DNA from: Muscardinus avellanarius
Taxonomy: Eukaryota; Chordata; Mammalia; Rodentia; Gliridae
NCBI GenBank assembly: GCA_963383645.1
Contig: OY726565.1
Span: 41,133,944 to 41,197,943, forward strand
Length of the DNA: 64,000 nucleotides
Direction: 5' to 3'
The notes under the pieces were generated by a model. That model ran no database searches. It saw nothing but the letters and a program-made list of their open reading frames with translations, and had not been told where the DNA came from. A program made the position numbers and the translations under genes. Position 1 is the stretch's first letter, and each line of letters opens with the position of its first letter. Positions 21,761-31,357 of this stretch are shown one piece after another.

Positions 21761-21990
21761 TCATTTTCTTGCCGGGCATGGTGGCGCACGCTTGTAATCC
21801 CCGCGCTTGGGAGGCTGAGACAGGAGGATCACACGGGTTCGAAGCCAGCCTCAGCTACTTAGTGAGGCTCTCAGCAACTTAGTGAGACTGTGTTTCCAAA
21901 TAAGATATAAAAAAGGTCTGGGAGTATAGCCCAGAGTAGAAAGCCTCTGGGTTCTACCCCCAGTACCACCAAAAAAAAAAATCATTTTCT
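21761..21990 (+). mobile_element. MEN-type SINE, subfamily 'C'
   Basis: Element 21771-21981. B1 half 'gccgggcatggtggcgcacg', 'cttgtaatccccgcgcttgg'; ID half 'ggtctgggagtatagcccag', 'gtagaaagcctctgggttct', 'acccccagtaccacc'. The duplication 'tcattttct' lies at 21761-21769 and 21982-21990. Confidence 0.92.
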
Positions 21991-22114
21991 CCAATGCTTA
22001 AATAAGGATTTACATTTATTGACGTGGGAAACAGGTGCTCTAGGTTTTGCTCAATTCTGAAAGTTCTGAGTTCTCATGGGGGCTAGTACTTAAAAATAAA
22101 GCATTATTCTTCTT

Positions 22115-22188
22115 TTTTGGGGGGAGGGTGTACTGGGAATTGAACCCAGGGAAGTTTTACCTCTAAATCACACTTCCAGCCCTATTTA

Positions 22189-22224
<36 letters not shown>

Positions 22225-22265
22225 TTTTAGTTTGAAACAGGGCTCAATAGGTTGCCGAGTCTTGC
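22115..22265 (-). mobile_element. MEN-type SINE fragment, antisense, with (TTA)n linker
   Basis: Reversed ID half 'tactgggaattgaacccagg', 'aaatcacacttccagcccta', linker expanded to about 12 (ATT) units, then only the start of the B1 half ('gtttgaaacagggctcaata'). The rest of B1 is missing. Confidence 0.8.
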
Positions 22266-22269
22266 TATA

Positions 22270-24340
22270 TTGTGGTGGTAAATAGTCAAAACATCATTTA
22301 TGGTAAAACAAACACAGATATGTTAGGAACAGGCACAAAAATGACATCCATGTTAAAAACATAAATATTGTATTTTCAGCTAAGATCTGTTTCACCCAAT
22401 TTAGCAATGGCTAAAAACAAGTCCCTACTGTTATAAGGGTTATTTTAGTGGAAACGATTCAGAAGTGCTATTCTGACCCAATGGTTAGCTACTAGCATGG
22501 CTTTGTGTGTATTTCTCAAGCTTCATTTTTAAAGTTGATTCTGGCTAGGTTTGCCCCTGAATTTTAGTTCCTCTATCATCGGCTCACAGCATAACCTTTA
22601 TTCCAAACTGTTCCCAATCCTGGAACAAAGTGTATCTAACCATTTGGCCAGCAGATGTCGCTGTGTTTATGAAGCACTATTTTCTACCTTAACTTGCTTG
22701 CTTACACAGGGTTCAGACCTTAGTCACAAGCCAAGGCCTGCAAATTCTGCAAGGGCTCTGTCCAAGTTGTTATTTTATGTATATTTAATATATTTTACAT
22801 CTCTATTTTGTTTAATATAAATTTTCCTCTTTGTTTGCTATGCCCAATGATTAAATTTATGGCCCCAATCGTTTTGATTTACAAATCTTCATTTATTTTG
22901 ATTAGTTCCTTTGACATTTAGAAGCCCTTAATATTCCAGTGGAAAAGCTGCACTTTCATTTGGTAGTTATTAAATCTTACTCTCCTCTTTAAGGCTTTAA
23001 AGATAATTTCTTAAGACCAGTTTTATTCTCTCACAAATGACAAACTTTAAGCACTGTCTAGACCTTTATTTCAAAAGTACACTTGAAATATGAAAAGTAA
23101 TAGCAATTGTATTTCACCATTTATTAGAATACTTAACTTTTTATATTATAAAATCAAAACCAGAGGGAGAAATTCATAAGATATGTGTATATTTTAATAA
23201 ATCATTGTGCAGTGCCAGAAGGTTCTGCGATTTTATACCACTTGCAAGTAAACATCTTGGTCGGCCATAATTTCAGAAATACTGGAAGAACAAAGGACTC
23301 TGTTACTCAGGACCAAGGTCTTCAAGTTCACAATCATTCCCTTTCACCAAAGTCCCAGTGCAGTGGTATGCAGAGGCCTGGGTGGCTTCTGTATATAGAG
23401 GATTTGCATAAAAAGAGAGGAACTCAAGCCTAAGAAACCTCCGTCAGCTTGCCTGCCCTTTGCTCTTGTGGGACCTGTTGCCTTTGTCATGGTGGGCAGC
23501 AAAGAGACCTGCCCTTGCTGTGGAGGAGGACTCCCCCTCACCTGACAAAGGTGCTCTGTATGCTCTTCCTTGGAAAGACTCTCTGTAGCAAAGTCTGATC
23601 AGTTCCTCTGTGTTGAGATGTGCATAAACCTGACAGACACAGGGAGAGTTATTTCCAAACAATTATTATAAAACAGTCACTCATTAAACACTAACCAGGT
23701 CAAGAAATAGAATCTTGATAATAAGCTTTTCAAAACTAGCACCATATGGTACTAAGGCTTGAGAGGTAAGTCCTCTTTGGAAACAAAACCCCTAAGTCCA
23801 TAATTTTGATCTTTCATGTAGCAAACATATTTCTGTGGCTCATATCAATTCAGGTCATTTGGCAGGACTTCGTGTGCGCCATTACCACCTGTAAAGTTTA
23901 TTACTTGTTCCATAACTGAGATTTCAAACTTAATCAGGTGGGAATTTTTTAAATATGGCATTTCTGGCATGATCACATTACAGTTTTAAACTTTGATCTA
24001 AAATTTTGAGCTTCTGCAAATAAAATATGTGGTCATGAAAACTAAAGAAAATTAGTAAAGTCACTTTAAAATATTTAGCCATTGTTTTGCATATATATTA
24101 TGCAAAATACTATATATTATATATTATACATTACTATTATATAATATGCATTATTCCCTATATAATCTTGATGGTTTATTGGCTTCCATATATATATTTG
24201 AAATCTTCATTGGATTCCTCTCTGAGCTTTGAAGAGTTGGAGCAAGATAACATTTAAAAAGCGTATTGTCTCAGATTGCACAACCCTAGAATGTTAAATT
24301 AAGAGTTAAAAGATGGGTTTCAAATGGGGGATTTTTTCAT
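22270..24340. other. Repeat-poor, unique-looking block
   Basis: About 2 kb with no SINE, L1 or LTR that I can name, the cleanest stretch in the window. It holds a CTCF-like motif at 22646-22665 and an AT-rich palindromic patch near 24090-24165 ('ttgcatatatattatgcaaa'). The frames 22551-22820 and 23185-23433 show no known domain. It could be a conserved non-coding region, but that needs alignment. Confidence 0.45.
22646..22665 (+). promoter_or_regulatory. CTCF-like motif
   Basis: 'ggccagcagatgtcgctgtg' resembles the CTCF core ggccagcagagggcgctgtg at 18 of 20 positions; the two differences (t for g, and t for g in the ggg-cgc part) fall in the core and may weaken it. It lies in a repeat-poor block. 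Not inside a recognised SINE. Confidence 0.4.
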
Positions 24341-24344
24341 ATGC

Positions 24345-24745
24345 CCACACCATGATTTGAACATTCTTTCCAAAACTCATGTTGAAGTTTAATTATCGCT
24401 ATGACAGTAATAAGAGGTGGGCCCTTTAAGAAGTGATCAGGTGATAAAGGCTCTGCCTATTGAAAAGGATGAATGCTCTAACCTCAAGAGTGGGTTATCC
24501 AGAGAGCAGGTTTACTGCAAGTCAGTCCCTCTTGAGTCCTGTCTTACACCTGATCTCTTCCCCTTCTTTCATGGTATGGTGTAAGCAAAAAGGCTCTCAC
24601 CAGATGCCAGTAACTTGATATTGGACACCAGATGTCAGCAACTTGGTATTGGACTTCCAGTTTCTAGAACTGTGAGAAATAAATTCCTTTTTTAATGAAT
24701 TATCCAGTCTATGTATAGCAGCAGAAAATGGACTGGGAGAATTCA
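24345..24745 (+). repeat. MaLR (MLT1/MST-like) solo LTR
   Basis: 'aaaactcatgttgaagttta', 'taataagaggtgggcccttt', 'tcttacacctgatctcttcc', 'ggtattggacttccagtttc', 'tagaactgtgagaaataaat' (poly-A signal), 'attatccagtctatgtatag', 'cagcagaaaatggactggga'. This order follows sense-strand MaLR LTRs. A short local repeat ('ccagatg-cag-aacttg-tattgga', about 24600-24655) sits before the signal. No internal coding sequence. Confidence 0.7.
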
Positions 24746-25860
24746 ATAAGAATAATTTTTAAAAAGTATGTTAACCACATTTACATAGGTTAGTAGAAAC
24801 ATGACTAATTCATCCTGTGCTGATCTAGAACTAGGCAGCCCACTTCCACACGGTCTTCTGCTTCAAGTATAACATTCCTAGAAATCCTGTCTGAAAGGCT
24901 TCTACAGTGCCAGTTTATATTGAGCAGCCTGCACCCACAAATGTGTTCCCCCTCAGATCAATAGTCAGAAGTACCTGCAAGAATCAATTGCTGAGCTACT
25001 TTTGATATTTCTTCCAAAACACCATTCTGGATGCCAAGATTGTAGCTGGGGACTTAGGGCAAGTATGAATAGAATGCAGACACCCTGTTAACAGTGAAGC
25101 AGGTGGCCCTTGATAATTTGCCTTAATAACTATCAGCATCGGAATATAGGAAAACTGAGCAATCTTCTGAGATATGATACATAGATTTATCTAGGGATTC
25201 AGCCATTCATTATCCTGAAAATAAAAATGTATTGTGGGGAGCAAAGACACTGTAGGTCTCTGGGGTTTTCAAATTCATTCCCTAAGAATGAGCTGAATAC
25301 AGGTTAAGATTGGCATCGACAGACAAGGGAATTTTAAGCCCAGAGAAAATCATTTTGAAAATGATGTTTGTGTATTATAATTTTGACGGTCTTTGTAAAT
25401 ACCCATGATTGTGTTTTATTCATCCTGAAAACTCTTTTGGTGATCTAAGGAACTTCTAGCTGGGTAAATGCATAGACAACTGGGATGGTTTTTACCACTT
25501 CTAGTTAAGAATGTTCTGTACACTCAAAAATCAATTTCTTATTTTAACAGAATAAAAACTATTTTACTCTTTTTATATTCTTCTACATACCACTTTATTT
25601 CATATTATAAATAAATATATCAAGATTGAGTCAAATTGTTAACATTTCGAAATATCTCATTGCTTCTTTCGGACTCATTGTTTGGAAGTAAAAATGAAAG
25701 AAAATAAAATTCCCTTTCCACAGGCCTTCTACCTACCACTTATTGTATACCTTCTTTTACCTTCTTCTTTTCCATTCTGGCACAACCAGATAATTTTAGG
25801 GAAAAAGTACCATTTAAATGCACGTCTCTAAACAAGACAGCTTGGTTTTGCCAATTTTAG

Positions 25861-25863
<3 letters not shown>
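24746..25863. other. Unassigned, repeat-poor sequence
   Basis: About 1.1 kb with no repeat or coding frame that I can name. Confidence 0.45.

Positions 25864-25911
<48 letters not shown>
25864..25911. repeat. (TA)n microsatellite
   Basis: About 24 uninterrupted AT units followed by a short ctctccctctctctc tract. Confidence 0.95.
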
Positions 25912-25913
<2 letters not shown>

Positions 25914-26100
25914 TCTCCCTCTCTCTCATCTCCTGTCTCTAGCTCCTTTTTCTAACACTGTGTTTAGAAGATTCATGCATGGTGTTATACATACCTGAGC
26001 TTCACTCATTTTCATTATACAGGTTGAATATTCCTTTTCTGGGACTAGGAAGGTTGCAGATTTCAGAATATTTGCATGTACATGAGACAGCTTGGGACTT

Positions 26101-26103
<3 letters not shown>

Positions 26104-26151
<48 letters not shown>

Positions 26152-26152
26152 G
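26104..26152 (+). repeat. (CAA)n microsatellite
   Basis: About 16 CAA units. The frame 25979-26170 that encodes polyglutamine across it is a chance frame: no known domain and no exon signals. Confidence 0.95.
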
Positions 26153-26204
26153 AAATTCACCAGAGGGTGATTCTGTACAATCTTTTTAGGGTTCTTGCCT
26201 TTTT

Positions 26205-26345
26205 GGGTTTTTTTGTGTGGTATTAGGAATTGAATCCAGGGGCATTCTACCTCTGAGATGCACCCCAGCCCTATTTTACTTTTTATTTTGAAACAGAGTC
26301 TCAGTAAGTTGCAGAGGGCCTCACTTTTGACTGTAACCTGTCAAT
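26205..26345 (-). mobile_element. MEN-type SINE, antisense, B1 half truncated
   Basis: Reversed ID half 'taggaattgaatccaggggc', 'gagatgcaccccagccctat', then the start of the B1 half ('gaaacagagtctcagtaagt', 'gagggcctcact') before it is cut off at about 26325. Confidence 0.82.
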
Positions 26346-26349
26346 GAAG

Positions 26350-26586
26350 TCTGGTGTGGAGGTTTTGTTTTGTTTCGTTTTGTTTTTGCGGGTCTGGGGA
26401 TGGAACCCAGGGGCATTTGACCTCTGAGCTATACCCTCTGCCTGATTTTTTATTCTTTATTTTGAAGCAGGGTCTCACTGAGTTTTGGAGGGCCTCACTA
26501 AGTAGCTGAGGCTGTCCATGAACCGCAATCCTCCAGTCTCAGCCTCCCAAATGCTGGGATTACAAGCGTGTGCCACCATGCCTGGC
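26350..26586 (-). mobile_element. MEN-type SINE, type A, antisense
   Basis: T-rich tail (gttttgttttgtttcg), reversed ID half 'ggatggaacccaggggcatt', linker, reversed B1 half 'gcagggtctcactgagtttt', 'cagcctcccaaatgctggga', ending 'caccatgcctggct'. Close upstream neighbour of the same orientation at 26205. Confidence 0.9.
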
Positions 26587-26689
26587 TTGGAGTTTTTAAT
26601 TTATGGTGTCATGTCAGTGCTCAAAAGGTTTTTGATTTTGGATTATTTTTACTAAGGATGCTCAATCTGTGTTTACTATGTGATTGTAC
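26587..26689. other. Unassigned sequence
   Basis: Short stretch, nothing recognised. Confidence 0.35.
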
Positions 26690-26960
26690 CAAATTTTTTT
26701 TCTATCCTAATGTTACTGGACATTCAGGCTGTTTTCAGTTTGGGACATTTAGGAGAAATGTTGTTATAATTTTTTTTTGAAAAGCGTATCCTAGGGTATA
26801 TGTGCCCCAGTTTCTCTAGGTTATATACCTAGAAGGGAGATTGCTCAGTCAAAAATAGTAACTTTATTGCATCAAGTGGTTAGACCATTTAACTCCAGTG
26901 CATGATAGTTCCCATGGCTCTACACTCTATTCAACAGCTAGTACTCTAAGGTTTTAATTT
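26690..26960 (-). repeat. Old L1 3' region, antisense
   Basis: 'ttatatacctagaagggaga', 'ttgctcagtcaaaaatagta', 'ggttagaccatttaactcca', 'gtgcatgatagttcccatgg', 'tattcaacagctagtactct' parallel the reversed old-L1 phrases (atacctagaagtggaattgctgggtca, ttccaatttctccacatcc). Confidence 0.5.
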
Positions 26961-27348
26961 GAATTAAGAGAGCAATAGTGCTCTTTTGAACTACTTGACA
27001 ACCCTGGTCCTAGTGGGTAATGGAGCTGCTGGACACTTACCTATAGTTACTCTGCATTCACTGGGGAAGCTGACACTTCCTCTTCCCTCCTCCCTAACTC
27101 CTCTGCAGCCTAAACTAATCCTCTTTGTTTTTCTCCCTCCCTTTTTGTTCCCTCTTTTCCCTTGAAGTACTATTTACAGAACCATTTCTTCATTGAAATT
27201 TCTTTTTCAATTGAATTTTTTTATTGACTCCATCTCTTATCAACAGCTACATTTAATTATATTAACTACTTTTGTTCTCTTAATTTTAAGACAGGTAAGT
27301 GGAGACCAGTTTGTCTTCCCCAATTGTTTTAATTATCAGTCTAAGGAG
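26961..27348. other. Unassigned pyrimidine-rich sequence
   Basis: About 0.39 kb with C/T-rich patches (27075-27170). No gene or named repeat. Confidence 0.4.
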
Positions 27349-27597
27349 AACAGTCTCTAAACTGGTCCTGGTGGCCCAGGCTTGTAATCCCAGTACTTGG
27401 GAGGCTGAGACAGGAGGATCTCAGGTTTGCCACAGCCTCCATTACTTAGTGAGGCCTTCTGCAACTTAGTGAGACTTTGTTTAAAAATAAAAAATAAAAA
27501 TAGGGCTGGGGGTAGAGCTCAGTGGTAGAATGCCCCTGGGTTCCAAACTTCCAACCTTCCCAGTACCTCAAAAAAGAAAAAAAGAACAACAGTCTCT
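27349..27597 (+). mobile_element. MEN-type SINE, type A, with 10-bp TSD
   Basis: Element 27359-27587 between 'aacagtctct' duplications (27349-27358, 27588-27597). B1 half 'gcttgtaatcccagtacttg'; linker (AAAAAT)n; ID half 'gggctgggggtagagctcag', 'tggtagaatgcccctgggtt', with an extra 'caaacttccaacctt' insert before the terminal 'cccagtacc'. Confidence 0.9.
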
Positions 27598-27627
27598 GCC
27601 AGCAGCCCTTTGACTAGTATATGGAGC

Positions 27628-27990
27628 ATATTTTTTAAATTTATTTTTATTGGTGCATTGTAATCATATATCACATTGGAATACAAGACTTGAGAAGATA
27701 CACAAGCACACATCATCTAATTAGCCCTCATCCAGCCCCCATCCCATTCCCTCCTCCTCCCTCGATCCCATGCTTGTTTGGTGATTAACTTTGATACATT
27801 TGTTTATGTACCTCCTGCATTTTAAAGAGGCTCCATCCTCCCCTATTCCATACCCTCTGACTGGTCACCTTAGTTGCTTCACTATAGGGCCCTTTCTATA
27901 GCTCGACCTCTTCCTGTTGCCCCTTTCTTCCTAGTTTTTGCTGATTAGGGGAAGCATCTGATTTTTATTTTCTGCGATATTTCTCTGTGC
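27628..27990 (-). mobile_element. L1 3' end, antisense, abutting a minisatellite
   Basis: T-rich tail then 'tttattggtgcattgtaatc', 'catcccattccctcctcctc', 'cccatgcttgtttggtgatt', up to 'aggggaagcatctgattttt' and 'attttctgcgatatttctct', which align with the antisense L1 3'UTR at 50735-51080. L1 similarity ends at about 27985-28000, where the GC-rich repeat array begins. I find no target-site duplication between the tail side and this junction. Confidence 0.8.
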
Positions 27991-27999
27991 ATGCCAGTT

Positions 28000-29065
28000 G
28001 CAAGTACCGATCCCACTCTTGACGGCCCCAGTAGTGGCCTGGCTACCCGGTGGATTGATTTGGACCTCGCTGGCTCAAGCAGCGCCCTTGCCTCATGGGA
28101 GGCCCCGATTCTGGTCTTGCTGGCCCTGACACAAGCCTAACCCCTCAGCTGGCTCCGATCCCAGCCTCAGTGGCCCCAGAATCGGCCTATCCTCAAGGCA
28201 GGCTCCGATCCCGGCCTTGGAGGCCTCAGTAGCGGCCTTGCCTCACAGAAGGCTCCGATGTCGGCTGCTGGCCACGGCACCAGCATAATTCCTCGGCAGG
28301 CTCTGATTACGGCCTCGGAGGCCCCAGCTCCGGCCTTGTCTCATGGCAGGCTCCGATCCCATCCTCGGAGGCCCCAGTAGCAGCCTTACCTCACAGCAGG
28401 CTCCAATCCCAGCCTCAGAGGCCCCAGTAGCGGCCTTGCCTCACGGCAGGCTCCGATGCCAGCCATTGGCCCTGGCACCAGCCTAACCCATTGGCAGGCT
28501 CCAATCCCGGCCTCAGAGGCCCCAGTAGCGGCCTTGCCTCATGGCAGGCTCTGATGCCAGCTGTTGGCCCCAGCACCAGCCTAACCCCTCAGCAGGCTCT
28601 GATCCCGGCCTCGGAGGCCCCAGCACCGGCCTAACCCCACGGCAGGCTCCAATCCCAGCCTCGGAGGCCTAAGTAGCCACCTGGCCTTATGGAAGGCTCC
28701 ATGCCAGCCGCTGGCCTCAGCACCAGCCTAACCCCTCAGCAGGCTCCAATCCCAGCCTCGGAGGCTCCAGCACCGGCCTTGCCTCATGGCTGTCTCCGAT
28801 ACCGGCCGTTGGCCCTGGCACCGGCCTAACCCCTTAGCAGGCTCCGATCCTGGCCTCAGAGGCCCCAGCACTGGCTTTGCCTCACAGCAGGTTCCAATCC
28901 TGGCCTCACTGGCCCCAGCACTGGCCTAACCCCTTGCCAGGGTCCGATCCCAGCCTTGGAGGCTCCAGCACCGGCCTTGCCTCACGGCAGGCTCCAATCC
29001 CAGTTTTGTTGTGTCCGTCACCGTCATCACCCCTCGGCAGGCTCCAATCCGAGCACCCTCTTCAC
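28000..29065. repeat. GC-rich minisatellite VNTR-1 (48/50-bp units)
   Basis: About 19-20 tandem units. Two unit types: a 50-bp type (ggctccgatcccggcctcgg, then aggccccagtagcggccttg, cctcacggca) and a 48-bp type (ggctccgatgccagc, then ggccctggcaccggcctaac, ccctcagca). Unit starts at 28151, 28201, 28251, 28299, 28349, 28399, 28449 and 28497 show the spacing directly. The order is irregularly alternating. CpG-rich, many CpGs decayed to TG/CA. The first units (28000-28150) are the most diverged. Confidence 0.92.
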
Positions 29066-29670
29066 CCAGCCATTTGTCCCACATTCTCGAGGGTGCGTGG
29101 TAGTAGCATTCTGCCTCTGGAGGTATTACTTCAAAGGTTCCAGGTATAATGCATCAGATCTCTGCCTCCCCTGAGTACTGGCCACTGCCATTGCCACTGC
29201 CTCCACCATTTCAAATTTTTCCCAAGCTCTTTTTCCACTCTGAATGTTGTTCAGTGTTCCTAAGCATGTGTGAAGGTAGCATTCAACATTTGGTGTAATT
29301 TCTCCAAAAAGATAAGGTTGGTAGGATCTGATTTCTGCTTCTCCTGAATACAAGTCTCCACTACCATCGCAGAGACCACTTTCAACACTGCCTTTCTCCT
29401 AGGTCTCCGCCAAACTCTCTCCTTACAGGTGATGTCCAAGATTGTTAACAATGCAGAGAAGAAGCAGTCCTCCTTCGTGGGGAATTTTTCCAAAGTTCCA
29501 GTTCATTTGGATAAGTTTTGTCTGCATCTCCAGTATCCTGGCAACCGCCACGGCCTTCTTGACCCCTCTCTGATATTTTTCTTTTTTCTTTTTCTTTTCC
29601 CTTTTTTTTTTAAATAAAAGACAGTATGTGTGGTTTGAGGGGGTTGTGGGCTCAGGCACTCAGTAGCACT
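29066..29670. other. Unassigned segment between two minisatellites
   Basis: Moderately GC-rich, non-repetitive. Contains a pyrimidine tract at 29575-29612 (ttttctttttcttttccc), which is A-rich on the minus strand, followed by 'aaataaaag'. No similarity I recognise. Two local phrases, 'gcatcagatctctgcctccc' and 'ggatctgatttctgcttctc', each followed by 'ctgaata/ctgagta', suggest an old internal duplication about 180 bp apart. Confidence 0.5.
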
Positions 29671-30022
29671 GTGACCCGTGCCTGGTTTCCCCAGGGGTCC
29701 AGCGTGCTCCGCACAACTCCGCCTGGGGCCCAGGTCCTGGCCCCAGGCTCTTTCAGGGGTCTGGCATGCCCCGCCTGACTCCTGTCCGGGGCCCAGAGCC
29801 TTGCAACCGGGCCCCGGTTTCTCCAGGGGTCTGGTGTGCTCCGCACAATCCTGCCCGGGTCCCAGAGTCCTGCGACCTGAGCCCTGGCTCTTCCAGGGTC
29901 CAGCGTGCCCTGCCTGACCCCTGCCCGGGACCCAGGGTCTTACAACTGGGCCTGGTTTCTCCAGGGGTTTGGCATGCTCCATGTAGTCCAGCCTGGGGCC
30001 CAGAGTCCTCTGGAGCCTATTT
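29671..30022. repeat. GC-rich minisatellite VNTR-2 (about 69-bp units)
   Basis: Five units beginning at about 29684, 29745, 29815, 29885 and 29954 (spacing 61, 70, 70, 69). Two alternating types: one starts gtttctccaggggtctgg and has a tgctccgcacaa block, the other starts gctcttccagggtcc and has a tgccctgcctgac block. All share a cctg-cc-gg-cccagag core. The 159-codon minus-strand frame at 29503-29982 just reads this repeat. Confidence 0.9.
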
Positions 30023-30512
30023 TTTTAAAGGGCTCCATTAAAGGCATAAAGGGACTTGACTCCCAAAGCTCACCTGAATGTGGCTCACAACATAAGGTGC
30101 AGTGTTCCAGTGTAACTCTGGCAGCACACACAGGTATGGCACAACACACACAGGTTATTGAGGTGACACCCAGGCACCAGGCACAGGGTGCAAAGCCTGG
30201 ACTTGACAGGCAACACAATGACTCAGTAGTGCCTGCTGCAAAGCTGAGACAACGAAAAGGCACCTTGACAACCACATGTAGTCCCTAGCACCCAAGGACT
30301 GAGAACAAAATCTCATAGCTTCATCTGCTGAGGAGCCTTGCCCCCTGCCATTCTGACCACTGACAATGAGGCTGAACGCTGACCCGGCCAGCTCTGCTGG
30401 TGGCCATTGGGCAAGTCTTCACCTTTAGTTCTGGTTGAGCACTGGTTAAGGTCAGCCTGAAGACCTGGAGACCCCAGCACAGCCAGCTGAACTCTTTGGT
30501 GAATGAACTGCC

Positions 30513-30559
<47 letters not shown>

Positions 30560-30665
30560 CTAAAATATCATAAGCTGTAAAGTTTGTATGGAGTGTTATG
30601 TGTAATGTTCCTGAATAAAGAAACTATCTTGGTCACAATTTCAATAAACATCCGTGAAATAACTG
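30023..30665. other. Unassigned segment with (TC)n and a poly-A signal
   Basis: Non-repetitive DNA followed by (TC)n at 30514-30556 and then 'gttcctgaataaagaaacta', 'tcttggtcacaatttcaata'. The AATAAAG followed by a short tail-like stretch resembles the R-U5 end of a retroviral LTR or a retroposon 3' end on the plus strand, but I cannot find a paired end or duplication. Overlapping frames on both strands at 29905-30288 are not supported as coding. Confidence 0.45.
30514..30556 (+). repeat. (TC)n microsatellite
   Basis: About 21 uninterrupted TC units ending in 'tgcccta'. Confidence 0.95.
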
Positions 30666-30867
30666 AGAACATGTTTGGGTTGTTTCCTATGATCTAAGTC
30701 TATTCAGAACAGCTATTGTGTTTTTTTAATTATGTGACTCATATAATACCTCCTCTGTTCATAGCTCATTGGATCAAGTGTGATAATTGGCTTGCAGTCA
30801 GTAGATCCACCAAAGAACCAGTAACCCAGGAAATGGCATGCTTTTATAAGAAAAAACAAACCAAACA
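30666..30867. other. Unassigned sequence
   Basis: Short stretch, nothing recognised. Confidence 0.35.
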
Positions 30868-31050
30868 GGTGTAGTGGTATATGCCTGTATTTGGGAGGCT
30901 GAGACAGGAAAATTGCAGGTTTGAGGCCAACCTCAGTCATTTAGCAAGACCCTCAGCAACTTAGTGTGACCCTGTTTCAAACTAAAAGTAAAAAGGGCTG
31001 TATCTCAGAAGAAGAATGTTCCTGAATTCAATCCACAATTTAAAAAAAAA
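30868..31050 (+). mobile_element. MEN-type SINE, type A, decayed
   Basis: 'aggtgtagtggtatatgcct', 'gtatttgggaggctgagaca', 'ccctgtttcaaactaaaagt', then a shortened ID half 'aaagggctgtatctcagaag', 'ttcctgaattcaatccacaa'. Internal deletions in both halves. Confidence 0.82.
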
Positions 31051-31357
31051 ATGAAAAAAAGATGAGAAAGAAACACCAGTCAGATACAAAAATTAACTCA
31101 GATTAAAGACTTAAATATAAGATCAATAATTATAAATTATTAGAAGAAAACTAGGAAAAAGCTTGATGATATTAGTCTGGACAATAATGTTTTAGATATG
31201 ACTCTCACAGCATAGGCCACAGAAGCAAAAGCAGACAAATTGGATTGCATCAAACTAAAATTTCTGCACAGCAAAGAAAATAACAGTGAAGCTACAACCT
31301 ACAGATTAAGAGAAAATATTTGCAAACCAGACATTTTTAAGAAGTTAATATCCAAAA

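Noticed and set aside
25979..26170. Polyglutamine-encoding frame
   Set aside because: Produced by a (CAA)n microsatellite. No domain or splice context.
28000..29065. Regular 48-50 bp spacing could suggest a CRISPR-like array
   Set aside because: Units are contiguous with no unique spacers, and the genome is clearly mammalian. It is a minisatellite.
29503..29982. 159-codon minus-strand open frame with repeated GPLEKPGP-like blocks
   Set aside because: The frame only reads VNTR-2 and the adjacent A-rich patch. No domain, no exon signals, and the repeat length (69 bp, a multiple of 3) keeps it open by itself.
27616..30600. 'tatggag' near both ends of the VNTR block as a target-site duplication
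   Set aside because: Only 7 bases match, with further mismatches, and the position relative to the tail is not right. Too weak to use.
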